Shown piece after piece: positions 16,451 through 25,384 of a DNA stretch of 60,635 nt (its first letter is position 1; each line of letters opens with the position of its first letter). The notes under the pieces were generated by a model. It was given only the letters and a program-made list of their open reading frames with translations, was not told the DNA's origin and searched no databases. Both the position numbers and the translations under genes were made by a program. The stretch is from Bacillota bacterium (GTDB lineage: Bacteria; Bacillota; Clostridia; Monoglobales; Firm-18). Where the stretch lies: positions 1-60,635 of the forward strand of contig JALOAJ010000015.1 in NCBI GenBank assembly GCA_023228885.1, written 5' to 3'.

Positions 16451-17734
16451 ATGAAAAGCGTTACAATAACGCCGAGTAAGCTAAACGGAAGTGTAATGCT
16501 GCCGCCGTCAAAATCATTGTTGCACAGGGCAATCATTTGTGCCGCATTATCCGATGGGATAAGCGAAATAGACAATGTTGAAATATCAGAAGATATTAGC
16601 GTTACAATAAAAGCAATGGAAGCTTTGGGCGCCGACATCAAACTAAACGGAAAAAAGCTAACGGTGCACGGCGGTAATACGCTAAAGACCGACAGTCCAA
16701 CCACAATAGACTGCGGGGAAAGCGGCTCAACGCTGCGGTTTTTAATTCCCTTGGCGCTGCATTGCAACAGTAAAATAACATTTACAGGCAAAGGAAGGCT
16801 GCCGGACAGACCGCTTAGCTCCTTTTACACATTGTTTGACCGACGGGAAATACCGTATAAAACGACCGAAGGCAAGTTGCCGCTTACAATAGAAAAAGGC
16901 GATGTCAGCGGCAGTATTGAGATAGAAGGCGACATCAGCAGTCAATTTATCAGCGGTCTTTTATTTGCGTTGCCATTTTATAATTCAGACAGCGAAATAA
17001 AAGTGACCACCCCTCTTGAATCAAAAAGCTATGTGGATATGACGATTGACGTTATGCGAAAATTCGGAGTGGAGGTTTCGCATAATAATTATCATACTTT
17101 TAAGGTGCATGGCGGTCAACGCTATAAAAGCGCTAACTACACAGTTGAAGGGGATTATTCGCAGGCGGCATTTTTTCTTGCGGCGGGCGCGCTCGGGAGT
17201 TTTGTTGTGTGCAAAGGCTTAAATCCGGACAGCCTTCAAGGCGATAAACACATCATATCAATTTTAAAAAGAATGGGCATTAGCGTTGTTGTCGAAGGTG
17301 ACGGAATAGCCGCCGTCCCTTCAAAACTGCGAGGCTGTGAGGTAGATGCGGCTCAAATTCCTGATTTGGTTCCCATCATTGCCGTTTTGGGAGCGCTTGC
17401 CGACGGCGAAACGGTTATAAAAAATGCACAGCGGCTGCGAATAAAAGAAAGTGACCGTCTAACCGCAATTGCGCAACAGCTTAACACGCTTGGCGCAACG
17501 GTGATTGAAAAAAACGACGGTTTGGTGATAGAGGGAATCAATATGCTGTCCGGCGGAACGGTGAGCAGCGAAAAGGACCATCGCATAGCCATGAGCATTG
17601 CAATTGCATCAACCTGCTGTAACGAAGAAATTGTGCTTAGCGACAGCGACTGCGTTAAAAAATCGTATCCCGACTTTTGGAGGGATTTTAGCGAACTGGG
17701 GGGTAAAATAGATGAGTGGAACATGGGGGAATAA
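16451..17734 (+). CDS. aroA: 3-phosphoshikimate 1-carboxyvinyltransferase (EPSP synthase)
   Basis: AroA joins phosphoenolpyruvate to shikimate-3-phosphate. The 427-residue length is normal. Conserved parts are LPPSKSLLHRAIICAAL (phosphate-binding lysine and arginine), DCGESGSTLRFLIPLA (phosphoenolpyruvate/glyphosate loop), GKGRLPDRPL, GDISSQFISGLL, RIKESDRL and KDHRIAMS. The loop sequence is of the non-proteobacterial type. The gene begins 66 bp after aroB, and its last 23 bp overlap aroC, indicating coupled translation. Confidence 0.96.
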   Translation: MKSVTITPSKLNGSVMLPPSKSLLHRAIICAALSDGISEIDNVEISEDISVTIKAMEALGADIKLNGKKLTVHGGNTLKTDSPTTIDCGESGSTLRFLIPLALHCNSKITFTGKGRLPDRPLSSFYTLFDRREIPYKTTEGKLPLTIEKGDVSGSIEIEGDISSQFISGLLFALPFYNSDSEIKVTTPLESKSYVDMTIDVMRKFGVEVSHNNYHTFKVHGGQRYKSANYTVEGDYSQAAFFLAAGALGSFVVCKGLNPDSLQGDKHIISILKRMGISVVVEGDGIAAVPSKLRGCEVDAAQIPDLVPIIAVLGALADGETVIKNAQRLRIKESDRLTAIAQQLNTLGATVIEKNDGLVIEGINMLSGGTVSSEKDHRIAMSIAIASTCCNEEIVLSDSDCVKKSYPDFWRDFSELGGKIDEWNMGE

Positions 17735-18680
17735 CCTTAAAATAACAATATTCGGCGAATCGCACGGTGAGGCGGTGGGGGCTGCTGTGTGCGGGCTTCC
17801 TGCAGGAATGACGGTGGATTTTGATTTTATTTCAAACGAACTGCTGCGCCGTGCAGGCGGCAGGGATAGGTTTTCAACGTCACGCCGCGAGTCGGATGAA
17901 TTTAAATTTGTAAGCGGAGTTTTTGAAGGAAAGCTGACAGGCGCGCCGGTATGCTGCATTATTCCGAACGCCGACACACGCTCTGCCGATTATCACAAAA
18001 TTAAAAATTTGATGCGCCCCTCTCATGCTGATTACACCGCATTTGTAAAATACGGAGGGCATAATGATTATCGCGGAGGCGGGCATTTTTCCGGCAGAAT
18101 AACGGCGGCATTGGTGGCGGCGGGCGCACTTTGCAAGTTATTTCTCATGCAAAAGGGCATAACGGTTGAAAGCAAACTTTTGACGGAAGATTTGGAAAAT
18201 AAAATATTGCAGGCAAAGTCGGAAAAAGATAGCGTTGGCGGTAAGGTTGAAGTGGCAATATGCGGTGTTAAAGCAGGCGTTGGAAGCCCCTTTTTTGATA
18301 GTGTTGAAAGTATTTTATCGCATTTGTTTTTTTCCATCCCCGGCGTTAAAGGGGTGGAGTTCGGTGCTGGCTTTGCTTTGACCGACATGAAGGGCAGTAT
18401 GGCAAATGATGAATTTTATGCGGAAAACGGCAAGGTTTATACCAAAACAAATAATTCGGGCGGGATAAACGGCGGCATTACGAACGGCATGCCAATAGTG
18501 GCGCGTCTTGCTTTTCGTCCGACAACATCCATTGCAAAGGAGCAAAGCACCATTGATATATCAACCATGACAAATGTGAAAATTGAAGTGAAGGGCAGGC
18601 ACGACCCATGCATTGCAAGGCGAGGCGCAATCGTTGCAGAAAGCGCCGCCGCAATCGGCATTGCAGAGCTGATAGTGTAA
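17712..18680 (+). CDS. aroC: Chorismate synthase
   Basis: AroC eliminates phosphate from EPSP to give chorismate and needs reduced FMN. The 322-residue protein is somewhat shorter than the usual 350-390 but has intact core motifs: TIFGESHGEAVG, RRESDEFKFVSGVF, GAPVCCIIPN, RPSHADYTAF, GGGHFSGRITA, and the C-terminal RHDPCIARRGAIVAESA. The missing length seems spread over loops, so I regard it as functional. The start overlaps the end of aroA by 23 bp in another frame. Confidence 0.95.
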   Translation: MSGTWGNNLKITIFGESHGEAVGAAVCGLPAGMTVDFDFISNELLRRAGGRDRFSTSRRESDEFKFVSGVFEGKLTGAPVCCIIPNADTRSADYHKIKNLMRPSHADYTAFVKYGGHNDYRGGGHFSGRITAALVAAGALCKLFLMQKGITVESKLLTEDLENKILQAKSEKDSVGGKVEVAICGVKAGVGSPFFDSVESILSHLFFSIPGVKGVEFGAGFALTDMKGSMANDEFYAENGKVYTKTNNSGGINGGITNGMPIVARLAFRPTTSIAKEQSTIDISTMTNVKIEVKGRHDPCIARRGAIVAESAAAIGIAELIV

Positions 18681-18711
18681 AAATGCGTCAAAAAAAGGGG
18701 TTTCACAAAAT

Positions 18712-19470
18712 ATGGATATAGAAAAACTAAGAAAAGAAATAGATGCAACTGATTTTGAAATAGTTCGCCTTTTTGAAAAAAGAATGCAAATTTCCAAAGA
18801 AATAGGCGCTTACAAGAAAGCCAACGACTTGCCGCTGTTTGACAAAAAGCGCGAAGACGCTCTTTTTAAAAGCAGGGTAAACATGCTTTCCGATAAACAG
18901 CTTAAAAGCTACTTAACACCGTTGCTAAAAACATTGGTTGAGCTTAGTAAAAGCTATCAGTTTAAAAAAAATATTGCGCTTATCGGAATGATGGGGAGCG
19001 GTAAAACAAGCAAAGGCAAGGTTGTTGCAAACAGATTGGGCATGAGGTTTGTCGACATTGACGAAAAAATAGAAAAAGAGCAGAAAATGTCTGTTGCACA
19101 GCTTTTTCAAACGCTTGGTGAAACCGCATTTCGACGGCTTGAAAGCGAAAAAATTAAAAGATATGCAAAACGGAAGAATTATTTAATTTCAACGGGCGGC
19201 GGTGCGGTGCTATGCCACGAAAGCATGGAATTATTACAAAAAAACGGGGTTACAATTTTTTTAAACCGCGATATTGACATTATTGTAAACTCAATTGACG
19301 CAAAAAACCGCCCTTTGTTAAAGGACGGCACGCAAAAGCTTTATGATATATATAATGAGCGCCTCCCCCTTTACAAAAGATGGAGCGACATTGAAATAAG
19401 GAACGAACACGAAACGATAGACGAGGCGGCAGATGAAATAATCAGCACGCTTTTTAAATTAGCGCGATAG
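18712..19470 (+). CDS. aroK: Bifunctional chorismate mutase / shikimate kinase fusion
   Basis: Two pathway enzymes share one 252-residue chain. Residues 1 to about 83 are an AroQ-type chorismate mutase helix bundle (MDIEKLRKEIDATDFEIVRLF, KRMQISKEIGAYKK), converting chorismate to prephenate. Residues about 86-252 are shikimate kinase with Walker A GMMGSGKTSKG, the substrate motif VDIDEKIE, ETAFRRLE, STGGGAVL and the lid RPLL. The kinase acts before and the mutase after the AroA and AroC steps, so the fusion links non-consecutive steps. It is the last gene of the operon. Its 3' end overlaps the convergent gltX by 12 bp with no terminator between. aroD, aroE and pheA are not in this operon. Confidence 0.93.
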   Translation: MDIEKLRKEIDATDFEIVRLFEKRMQISKEIGAYKKANDLPLFDKKREDALFKSRVNMLSDKQLKSYLTPLLKTLVELSKSYQFKKNIALIGMMGSGKTSKGKVVANRLGMRFVDIDEKIEKEQKMSVAQLFQTLGETAFRRLESEKIKRYAKRKNYLISTGGGAVLCHESMELLQKNGVTIFLNRDIDIIVNSIDAKNRPLLKDGTQKLYDIYNERLPLYKRWSDIEIRNEHETIDEAADEIISTLFKLAR

Positions 19471-20907
19471 TTTTTCGATAGCCTTTTCTATCCGATTGAT
19501 TGTTTGCTCTTTGCCAAGCACAACGGCAAGCTCCGTTCCGCCGCCCGGCGTTACGGCTTTGCCCGACAGCGCAATTCTGAGCGGATACAAAACTTGCCCG
19601 TTTTTAAGCCCCAACTCGGAAACAACTTGGGCAATTTCGCTGTGCAATGTGTCATAAGTCCATTCGTTGCAATTTTTCAAAACCGATAAAATGCCGATAA
19701 GCGCAGTTTTTGCAACTTGACCGTCCGTTTTCATTTTTTTATGAATGTACAGTTCGGTGTCATAGTCGGGCATAGTGTCGATAAAATCAACCTGTGAGGG
19801 TATATCGGAAAGCCGCACGCATCGCTTTTGTAAAAGTGCGCTAAGCAGGCGCAAATCCGCAGTTTCGCTTTTTATTGCGGCGTTAAGATACGGAAGCGCC
19901 TTTTCGTAAAAGCTTTGTTCCGATAATTCTCTGATATATTCCCCGCTGAGCCACGCCAACTTTTCTTCATCAAAAATAGCCGGCGATTTGCTTATTCCTT
20001 TTATATCAAAAACATCCATAAGCTCTGAAAGATTGTATTTTTCCCGCTCGCTTTGCGGGCTCCAACCAAGCAGCGCAATATAGTTTATAATCGCTTCCTT
20101 TAAATATCCCTTTTTAATAAAATCCTCATACGAAGCGTCACCGTCACGCTTTGAAAGCTTGCGCGTGCGGTCTTTCATCACCGGGCTGCAATGTATATAA
20201 ACCGGTATATCCCAGCCAAACGCCTTGTAAAGCAAGTTGTATTTGGGGGTTGACGATAGATATTCGCTGCCCCGCACAACATGGGTTATGCCCATTAAAT
20301 GGTCGTCAACCACATTTGCGAAATTATATGTTGGCATTTTGTCAGACTTAATTAAAACGCCGTCATCAAGCCCCTCATTTTCAACCGTTATTTCGCCAAA
20401 CACGGCATCGTTAAATGAAGTTGTGCCTTGGCTCGGCATTTTCTGGCGTATTACAAAGGGAATGCCTGCCGCTATGTTTTTGCTAATTTCATCGGCTGAC
20501 AGACCTCTGCAATGACCGTCATACCGTGGTGTGAGTTTTTGCTCTAACTGCTTCTCGCGCAATTCGTCAAGCCGCGATTTATTGCAAAAACAATAATAGG
20601 CGCCGTCTTTTTTAATAAGCTCGTCTGCATACCTTCCGTATATGTCCGTTCTTTCGCTTTGTATGTACGGACCGTAATTCCCGCCTATATCAGGGCCTTC
20701 GTCCCAAAGCAAACCGGTTTCTTTTAATGTTGAATATATAATATCGGTTGCGCCCTCGATATAACGCTCCCGGTCGGTATCTTCTATTCGCAAAATAAAG
20801 TCACCGCCCTTTGATTTGCTTATCAAAAATGCGTACAGCGCCGTTCTTAGGTTGCCGATATGCATATACCCGGTTGGGCTGGGTGCAAACCTGGTTCTGA
20901 TTTTCAT
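19459..20907 (-). CDS. gltX: Glutamyl-tRNA synthetase
   Basis: This 482-residue class I aminoacyl-tRNA synthetase charges tRNA-Glu. The HIGH-type motif lies in RFAPSPTGYMHIGNLRTAL and the KMSKS equivalent in DRTRKLSKRDGDASYEDF. The C-terminal helical anticodon-binding part ends with GKEQTINRIEKAIEKL. Length is normal for bacterial GltX. Many Firmicutes lack GlnRS and use a non-discriminating GltX with the GatCAB amidotransferase; this cannot be decided from the sequence by eye. It has its own sigma-A promoter. Confidence 0.97.
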   Translation of the reverse strand: MKIRTRFAPSPTGYMHIGNLRTALYAFLISKSKGGDFILRIEDTDRERYIEGATDIIYSTLKETGLLWDEGPDIGGNYGPYIQSERTDIYGRYADELIKKDGAYYCFCNKSRLDELREKQLEQKLTPRYDGHCRGLSADEISKNIAAGIPFVIRQKMPSQGTTSFNDAVFGEITVENEGLDDGVLIKSDKMPTYNFANVVDDHLMGITHVVRGSEYLSSTPKYNLLYKAFGWDIPVYIHCSPVMKDRTRKLSKRDGDASYEDFIKKGYLKEAIINYIALLGWSPQSEREKYNLSELMDVFDIKGISKSPAIFDEEKLAWLSGEYIRELSEQSFYEKALPYLNAAIKSETADLRLLSALLQKRCVRLSDIPSQVDFIDTMPDYDTELYIHKKMKTDGQVAKTALIGILSVLKNCNEWTYDTLHSEIAQVVSELGLKNGQVLYPLRIALSGKAVTPGGGTELAVVLGKEQTINRIEKAIEKLSR

Positions 20908-20945
20908 TTGTTGTCAACTCCCAAAAATGTTTTATGCTTACGCTC

Positions 20946-20974
20946 ATTATATCATATGAATTTTTATATGTAAA
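20946..20974 (-). promoter_or_regulatory. Sigma-A promoter of gltX
   Basis: Read leftward, TTTACA (20969-20974), a 17-bp spacer and TATAAT (20946-20951), about 38 bp upstream of the gltX ATG. Confidence 0.7.
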
Positions 20975-20993
20975 GGCAGGGTTTGCCTGCCTT
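20973..20993 (-). terminator. Hairpin between the DUF378 gene and gltX
   Basis: An 8-bp perfect stem (AAGGCAGG with CCTGCCTT) and 5-nt loop. Only a short T run follows leftward, so it is a weak terminator candidate for the DUF378 gene. It abuts the gltX -35 box. Confidence 0.5.
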
Positions 20994-21049
20994 GCATTTT
21001 GCCGCCGTACCATGCACGCCTGTATATGGCGAAAACAGCGATTTTAGTT

Positions 21050-21265
21050 TTAATGGGTGTCGGTGTTGACCGCCGTTTTTTCTCTTTCCCTAAACAGCAG
21101 CGTTATCGCCCATAAACCGCAAAGACCGATAAGAGTATATATAATTCTGCTGATTGCGGCGTTTTGCCCTCCAAATATCATTGCAATAACATCAGCGCCG
21201 AATAACCCAATCGAGCCCCAGTTAAGCGCACCGATAACGACCAATATCAATGCAAAACTATCCAT
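21050..21265 (-). CDS. DUF378 small membrane protein (YuzA-like)
   Basis: The 71-residue protein has two membrane spans and the DUF378 signature LVVIGALNWGSIGLFGAD, then IIYTLIGLCGLWAI, ending in a charged tail. AGGAG lies about 8 bp upstream of the ATG and a TATAAT-like -10 is present at 21283-21288, but its -35 is poor. The function of this widespread family is unknown. It stands alone between gltX and divergent murA. Confidence 0.88.
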   Translation of the reverse strand: MDSFALILVVIGALNWGSIGLFGADVIAMIFGGQNAAISRIIYTLIGLCGLWAITLLFREREKTAVNTDTH

Positions 21266-21366
21266 AAATTACAACTCCTTTAATTATACTTGTTTACACA
21301 TATATTATTACATACGAAACGGTTTGTTATACAGTAAAGTTTTTTGCGGTAATTTTTTCAAAAATG

Positions 21367-21395
21367 TTGTATAAAAACAATAATGGTGGTATAAT
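21367..21395 (+). promoter_or_regulatory. Sigma-A promoter of murA
   Basis: TTGTAT (21367-21372), a 17-bp spacer and TATAAT (21390-21395). The expected start near 21402 leaves a leader of about 70 nt before the TTG start codon. Confidence 0.7.
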
Positions 21396-21470
21396 AACTA
21401 TAATGTGTCTATTGATGATTGTTAAAAAAAGATAATATATACAGTATTTATGAATGTGCAGGTGAATTTA

Positions 21471-22757
21471 TTGGAAAAATTCGTTATAATGGGCGGTAAG
21501 CGCCTTGTGGGCGATGTTACTGTTAGCGGCGCCAAAAATGCTGCGGTGGCGGCAATTCCCGCCGCATTGCTTGCTGAGGGTACATGCCGAATAGAAAATG
21601 TTCCCCAAATTAAAGATGTTGATGTAATTCTTGATATAATGAAATATCTTGGGGCAAAGGTTAAAAAAATTGGGGTAAATACGCTTGAAATAAGCTGTGA
21701 AAAAATTAGCGGCTTTTCGGTGCCTTATGAAATGACAAAAAAAATGAGGGCGTCGTATTACTTTGTTGGTGCGTTGTTGGGAAGGTTTTGCCATGCCGAA
21801 GTGCCTCCGCCCGGCGGTTGTTGCTTTGGAAATCGACCGATTGACATGCATATAAAAGGCTTTGAGGCATTGGGTGCGAAGGTTAGCATTGACAGGGGCA
21901 TTGTTGAAGCGCACGCAACACAGCTTGAACCCGCGCAAATATTTTTGGATGTTGTAAGCGTTGGCGCAACGATAAACATAATGCTTGCGGCAGTCAGGGT
22001 AAAAGGAACAACCATTATTGAAAATGCGGCAAAAGAGCCCCATGTGGTTGATGTTGCCAACTTTTTAAATGCCATGGGCGCAAATGTGCGGGGCGCAGGT
22101 ACAGACACCATAAAAATTAAAGGTGTCGATAAAATGTCGGGCGGTACATACACATTGATACCCGACCAAATAGAAGCAGGCACCTTTATGGTGGCGGCAG
22201 CGGCAACCTGCGGCGATATTACCGTAAAGAACATCATACCCAAGCATTTGGAAAGCATAACGGCAAAGCTTGTCGAAATGAATGTTATTGTAGAAGAATT
22301 TGACGATAGCGTGCGGGTTAGGCGTGATGGTTCGCTATGTAAAGCAAATATTAAAACAATGCCGTATCCCGGCTTTCCTACCGACTTGCAACCGCAAACC
22401 GCCGCATTGCTCAGCGTTGCGGAAGGCACTTCAATTATAACGGAAGGCATTTGGGATAACCGCTTTCAATATGTAGACGAGCTCAGAAGGCTGGGGGCGC
22501 AAATAAGCGTTGACGGAAAGATTGCCGTTGTGGAAGGGGTTAAAAAGCTTTCGGGCGCCGATGTTAAAGCAACCGATTTGCGTGCCGGCGCCGGGTTGGT
22601 GATTGCGGCGCTTATGGCGGAAGGCATAACCCAGGTGCATGAACTTTTCCATATTGACCGGGGTTACGAAAATTTAGAACAAAAGCTCAAAAACCTTGGC
22701 GCGCAAATAGTAAGGCGGGATGACGGCATCGAAAAGGAAGAAGCGGAAGTAATATAG
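21471..22757 (+). CDS. murA: UDP-N-acetylglucosamine 1-carboxyvinyltransferase
   Basis: MurA catalyses the first committed step of peptidoglycan precursor synthesis in the cytoplasm, adding enolpyruvate to UDP-GlcNAc. The 428-residue protein shows GAKNAAVAAIPAALLA and the active-site loop PPPGGCCFGNRPIDMH, in which the first cysteine (about Cys117) is the catalytic, fosfomycin-reactive residue. TLIPDQIEAGTFMVAAA and YPGFPTDLQPQTAALL are also conserved. TTG at 21471 is chosen because AGGTGA lies 5 bp upstream; the ATG at 21450 has no ribosome site. walJ follows 24 bp downstream and may be co-transcribed. Confidence 0.95.
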   Translation: MEKFVIMGGKRLVGDVTVSGAKNAAVAAIPAALLAEGTCRIENVPQIKDVDVILDIMKYLGAKVKKIGVNTLEISCEKISGFSVPYEMTKKMRASYYFVGALLGRFCHAEVPPPGGCCFGNRPIDMHIKGFEALGAKVSIDRGIVEAHATQLEPAQIFLDVVSVGATINIMLAAVRVKGTTIIENAAKEPHVVDVANFLNAMGANVRGAGTDTIKIKGVDKMSGGTYTLIPDQIEAGTFMVAAAATCGDITVKNIIPKHLESITAKLVEMNVIVEEFDDSVRVRRDGSLCKANIKTMPYPGFPTDLQPQTAALLSVAEGTSIITEGIWDNRFQYVDELRRLGAQISVDGKIAVVEGVKKLSGADVKATDLRAGAGLVIAALMAEGITQVHELFHIDRGYENLEQKLKNLGAQIVRRDDGIEKEEAEVI

Positions 22758-22781
22758 GCTCAAGCCGAAAGGGCGTAACAT

Positions 22782-23567
22782 ATGTCAGTATTATGCACAC
22801 TTGTAAGCGGGAGCAGCGGGAATGCCGCCTTGCTTTCGCATAAAGGCGTAAACATTTTAATCGATTGCGGCATAAGCGGCAAACAAGCTGCGCTGTGCCT
22901 TTGCGACATCGGCAAAAGCCCGGATATGATTCACTATATTTTAGTAACGCACGAACATACCGACCACACAAAAGGTGTGGGCGTTTTATCAAGGAGGTTT
23001 AACATTCCGATTATTGCAAGCCAAGGCACATGGCGGGGAATGGATATCGGCAAGATACCTTCCGAAAACAAAATTGCATTTGAACGCAACGATGAATTTA
23101 TATTGGGTGATATAGCGGTAACGCCGTTTAATATTCCCCATGATGCCATGCAGCCAACAGGTTATTGCTTTGACCTGGGCAATAAAAAAATTGCCGTCGC
23201 AACCGATATAGGGCACATTAATAAGGAGGTAAAAAGCGCCGTTACAGGTTGCGAGGTTGTGATACTTGAGTCAAATTACGATTCGTATATGCTTGAAAAC
23301 GGACCGTACCCACAATATTTAAAGCAAAGGATACGCTCAAGCCACGGGCATTTGTGCAACGATGATGCGGGTGACTTTGCAGCGTACCTTGTAAAAACCG
23401 GAACGAAAAACATTATACTTGGGCATTTGAGCAAAGAAAATAATTCCGAAACCACCGCGAAAAAAACAGTAATGCGGGCAATGTCGCGTTACGGAATTAA
23501 AATAGGTCTTGATGTATGTTTGGATGTTGCGCCTCGGTACAATGCCGGCTCTGTTATCGGCTTATAA
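22782..23567 (+). CDS. walJ: MBL-fold metallohydrolase, WalJ/YycJ family
   Basis: The 261-residue protein has a metallo-beta-lactamase fold. The metal motif is THEHTDHTKG, preceded by LVSGSSGNAALL and ILIDCGISGK, which are characteristic of WalJ/YycJ. NIPHDAMQPTGYCF, VATDIGHI, LESNYD and SSHGHLCNDDAG complete the active site. In Bacillus and Streptococcus the family lies in the walRK operon and is linked to cell-wall homeostasis and DNA processing; here it is next to murA instead. It is convergent with the phage-type portal gene, 11 bp apart. Confidence 0.92.
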   Translation: MSVLCTLVSGSSGNAALLSHKGVNILIDCGISGKQAALCLCDIGKSPDMIHYILVTHEHTDHTKGVGVLSRRFNIPIIASQGTWRGMDIGKIPSENKIAFERNDEFILGDIAVTPFNIPHDAMQPTGYCFDLGNKKIAVATDIGHINKEVKSAVTGCEVVILESNYDSYMLENGPYPQYLKQRIRSSHGHLCNDDAGDFAAYLVKTGTKNIILGHLSKENNSETTAKKTVMRAMSRYGIKIGLDVCLDVAPRYNAGSVIGL

Positions 23568-23578
23568 TTACATATAAT

Positions 23579-25183
23579 TTATTCGCCCACATGCTGCATA
23601 ATAATATCCTCTAAAATTTGCGGGTTATGCAGCGCCTCCTGCCTAACATGCTCCGGCATGTTGTCAATCATCTCGTCAATATCAAGGTCGTCCTTTTGCT
23701 CCGATTTTAGCAATTCTTTGAGCTTTGCCTTTGGCAGACCGCTGCCCTCCGGCATTAACTCAACATACCAATCGAAAGGTATGTATTTATTCATAAGTAA
23801 ATTGTCAAGAGTTTTAATAAGCGCAACCTCTGTCCACCTTGTAGACGCTCCCACGTCTATTTTGGTTTCTATCATCATGCTTTCAAACGCTTCAGCCGGT
23901 ATATTCGCCGTATGCAGCACGCCGTTGCTGTTAAAATGCACGCTTAACCCTTCCTGCGCGTGCACACGCCACATATCCGCCCAAATAATTGCAACATCTT
24001 CAATGTAATTAAAAAACCTGCGGCGTATGCTTTCAAGCGGCACCGTTGACTGGTCAATAAGCGCAAGAATTGATTTTCCCGACGCTTTTTCAGGGTCTAT
24101 GTTGCCGAGCGCGCTGTCATTTGCTCCCATTAAATCTTTTGTCAGCGCTATTGTGGTGTCAAACATTTTAAACGCATCCGCCGATATTGGCGGCGGCATG
24201 ATATAATCTATCATGTTTTTAACATTTTCCGCACCGCTTATTCCAATTGCAACGCCAATTGCATTATCGGGGTTGTCGATAAGGGCGGAGTTGTAAACCA
24301 TTTTGGGAAACGCCGTATGCATGGTTGAAAATTGAATGAGCGCCGCTATTGTGTTGATATATTTTTGGTTCGGTATAAGCCCCGTCACATCAGACACCCC
24401 GTGAAAAGAGTTTTTAACGCTTTCCCAATTAAAAAACGCTATCGGATATTTTGAAAGCAGCGTATCTTCGTTTTCAATCAGCACAACATTTTTGGTTGAT
24501 TTTCTAAACCGCACCGTGCCGTTTTCCTTCCAATACTTCAAAAGCACGATACACATTCCTTCGTCTTGCAGTTCAACCCATTGCCCCGCCTGCTCGCTTA
24601 CATTAGTGTCCGAGGTTATAAGCTCAACATCCTTCACGCCGAATTTTTCGGCTTCCTTCCTAACCTTGGAAACATTTTCGCGATATGATATTACTATATA
24701 TTCCTGGCTTTGTATATCAGCATAATTTTGGTTTGCCACATATAAGTTGGTGTTGTCTATAAGCTCGGCTTTAATTCCATCATCCCAAAAAAAATGGCAA
24801 ATGCCATCGCCTTGTATTGCCGCATCTTTTAACACATTTTCGTTTAAAAAATCCATTTTAAGTTTTTCCCACATAATAGCCGAATGCTTTGTAAGTATTT
24901 CCGCAAATTCTTCAAGCTGCTGATAATTAGGAGCGTCTGAATTGCCGCATGAATATATAACCTTAACATCGTTTTGCATAACGGTAGACACTTTATAGCG
25001 CACCACCGGCTTTATAATGTTAAAAACCGGTGTGGGCAGTCCTTCATTTTCCACACCCTGCCATTGCTCGCCTTGAAAAAACTTGTTATTATCCTGCACC
25101 GTTTGGTACAATCCTATTTGATTTTTATAATTTACCCCTCTTTGATATAATGCCCATTCATTTGTTGTTGTTTCATTTTTCAA
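23579..25183 (-). CDS. Phage portal protein
   Basis: The 534-residue protein resembles the SPP1/P22-type portals that form the dodecameric DNA entry ring of a capsid vertex. Phrases such as FFQGEQWQGVENEGLPTPVFN, KPVVRYKVSTVMQND and GNIDPEKASGKSILALIDQ are typical of clostridial phage portals. The C-terminus has an acidic DDLDIDEMIDNMPEHVRQEAL. The start is TTG at 25183, with GGGAGGGG 6 bp upstream, and overlaps the preceding small gene by 11 bp. It is the last gene of a four-gene cassette. No protease, scaffold, capsid or tail gene follows; the next gene is convergent walJ. Confidence 0.88.
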   Translation of the reverse strand: MKNETTTNEWALYQRGVNYKNQIGLYQTVQDNNKFFQGEQWQGVENEGLPTPVFNIIKPVVRYKVSTVMQNDVKVIYSCGNSDAPNYQQLEEFAEILTKHSAIMWEKLKMDFLNENVLKDAAIQGDGICHFFWDDGIKAELIDNTNLYVANQNYADIQSQEYIVISYRENVSKVRKEAEKFGVKDVELITSDTNVSEQAGQWVELQDEGMCIVLLKYWKENGTVRFRKSTKNVVLIENEDTLLSKYPIAFFNWESVKNSFHGVSDVTGLIPNQKYINTIAALIQFSTMHTAFPKMVYNSALIDNPDNAIGVAIGISGAENVKNMIDYIMPPPISADAFKMFDTTIALTKDLMGANDSALGNIDPEKASGKSILALIDQSTVPLESIRRRFFNYIEDVAIIWADMWRVHAQEGLSVHFNSNGVLHTANIPAEAFESMMIETKIDVGASTRWTEVALIKTLDNLLMNKYIPFDWYVELMPEGSGLPKAKLKELLKSEQKDDLDIDEMIDNMPEHVRQEALHNPQILEDIIMQHVGE

Positions 25184-25379
25184 GCTTTACCCCTCCCATT
25201 CCATAAGATATTATGTTTTTTAACCCCTTTTCGACACTGTTTTCTTTGTGTTGCTTAAAGGCTCCCATTGGTATTGCGGTAATCTTCCCGCCTTTAGCTG
25301 TTGTTTGTCCGTCCTTTAATCCCAAACGATATATAAGCACCGTCAAGATTGCTATCATTAAAAAATACAACATTTGCAA
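25173..25379 (-). CDS. Small membrane protein within the terminase-portal cassette
   Basis: This is a protein of about 68 residues with one N-terminal membrane span (LYFLMIAILTVLIYRLGL) and a basic tail. The start is TTG at 25379, 8 bp after GGAGG formed by the terminase stop region; an ATG at 25394 lacks a site. It overlaps the portal gene. I do not recognise a family. Small single-span proteins at this position in phages are often of unknown function. Confidence 0.65.
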   Translation of the reverse strand: MQMLYFLMIAILTVLIYRLGLKDGQTTAKGGKITAIPMGAFKQHKENSVEKGLKNIISYGMGGVKLEK

Positions 25380-25384
25380 TTTTT

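Noticed and set aside
21468..22450. Leftward frames of 191 and 230 residues
   Set aside because: They are antisense to murA, whose frame has all family motifs; no family resemblance or ribosome sites.
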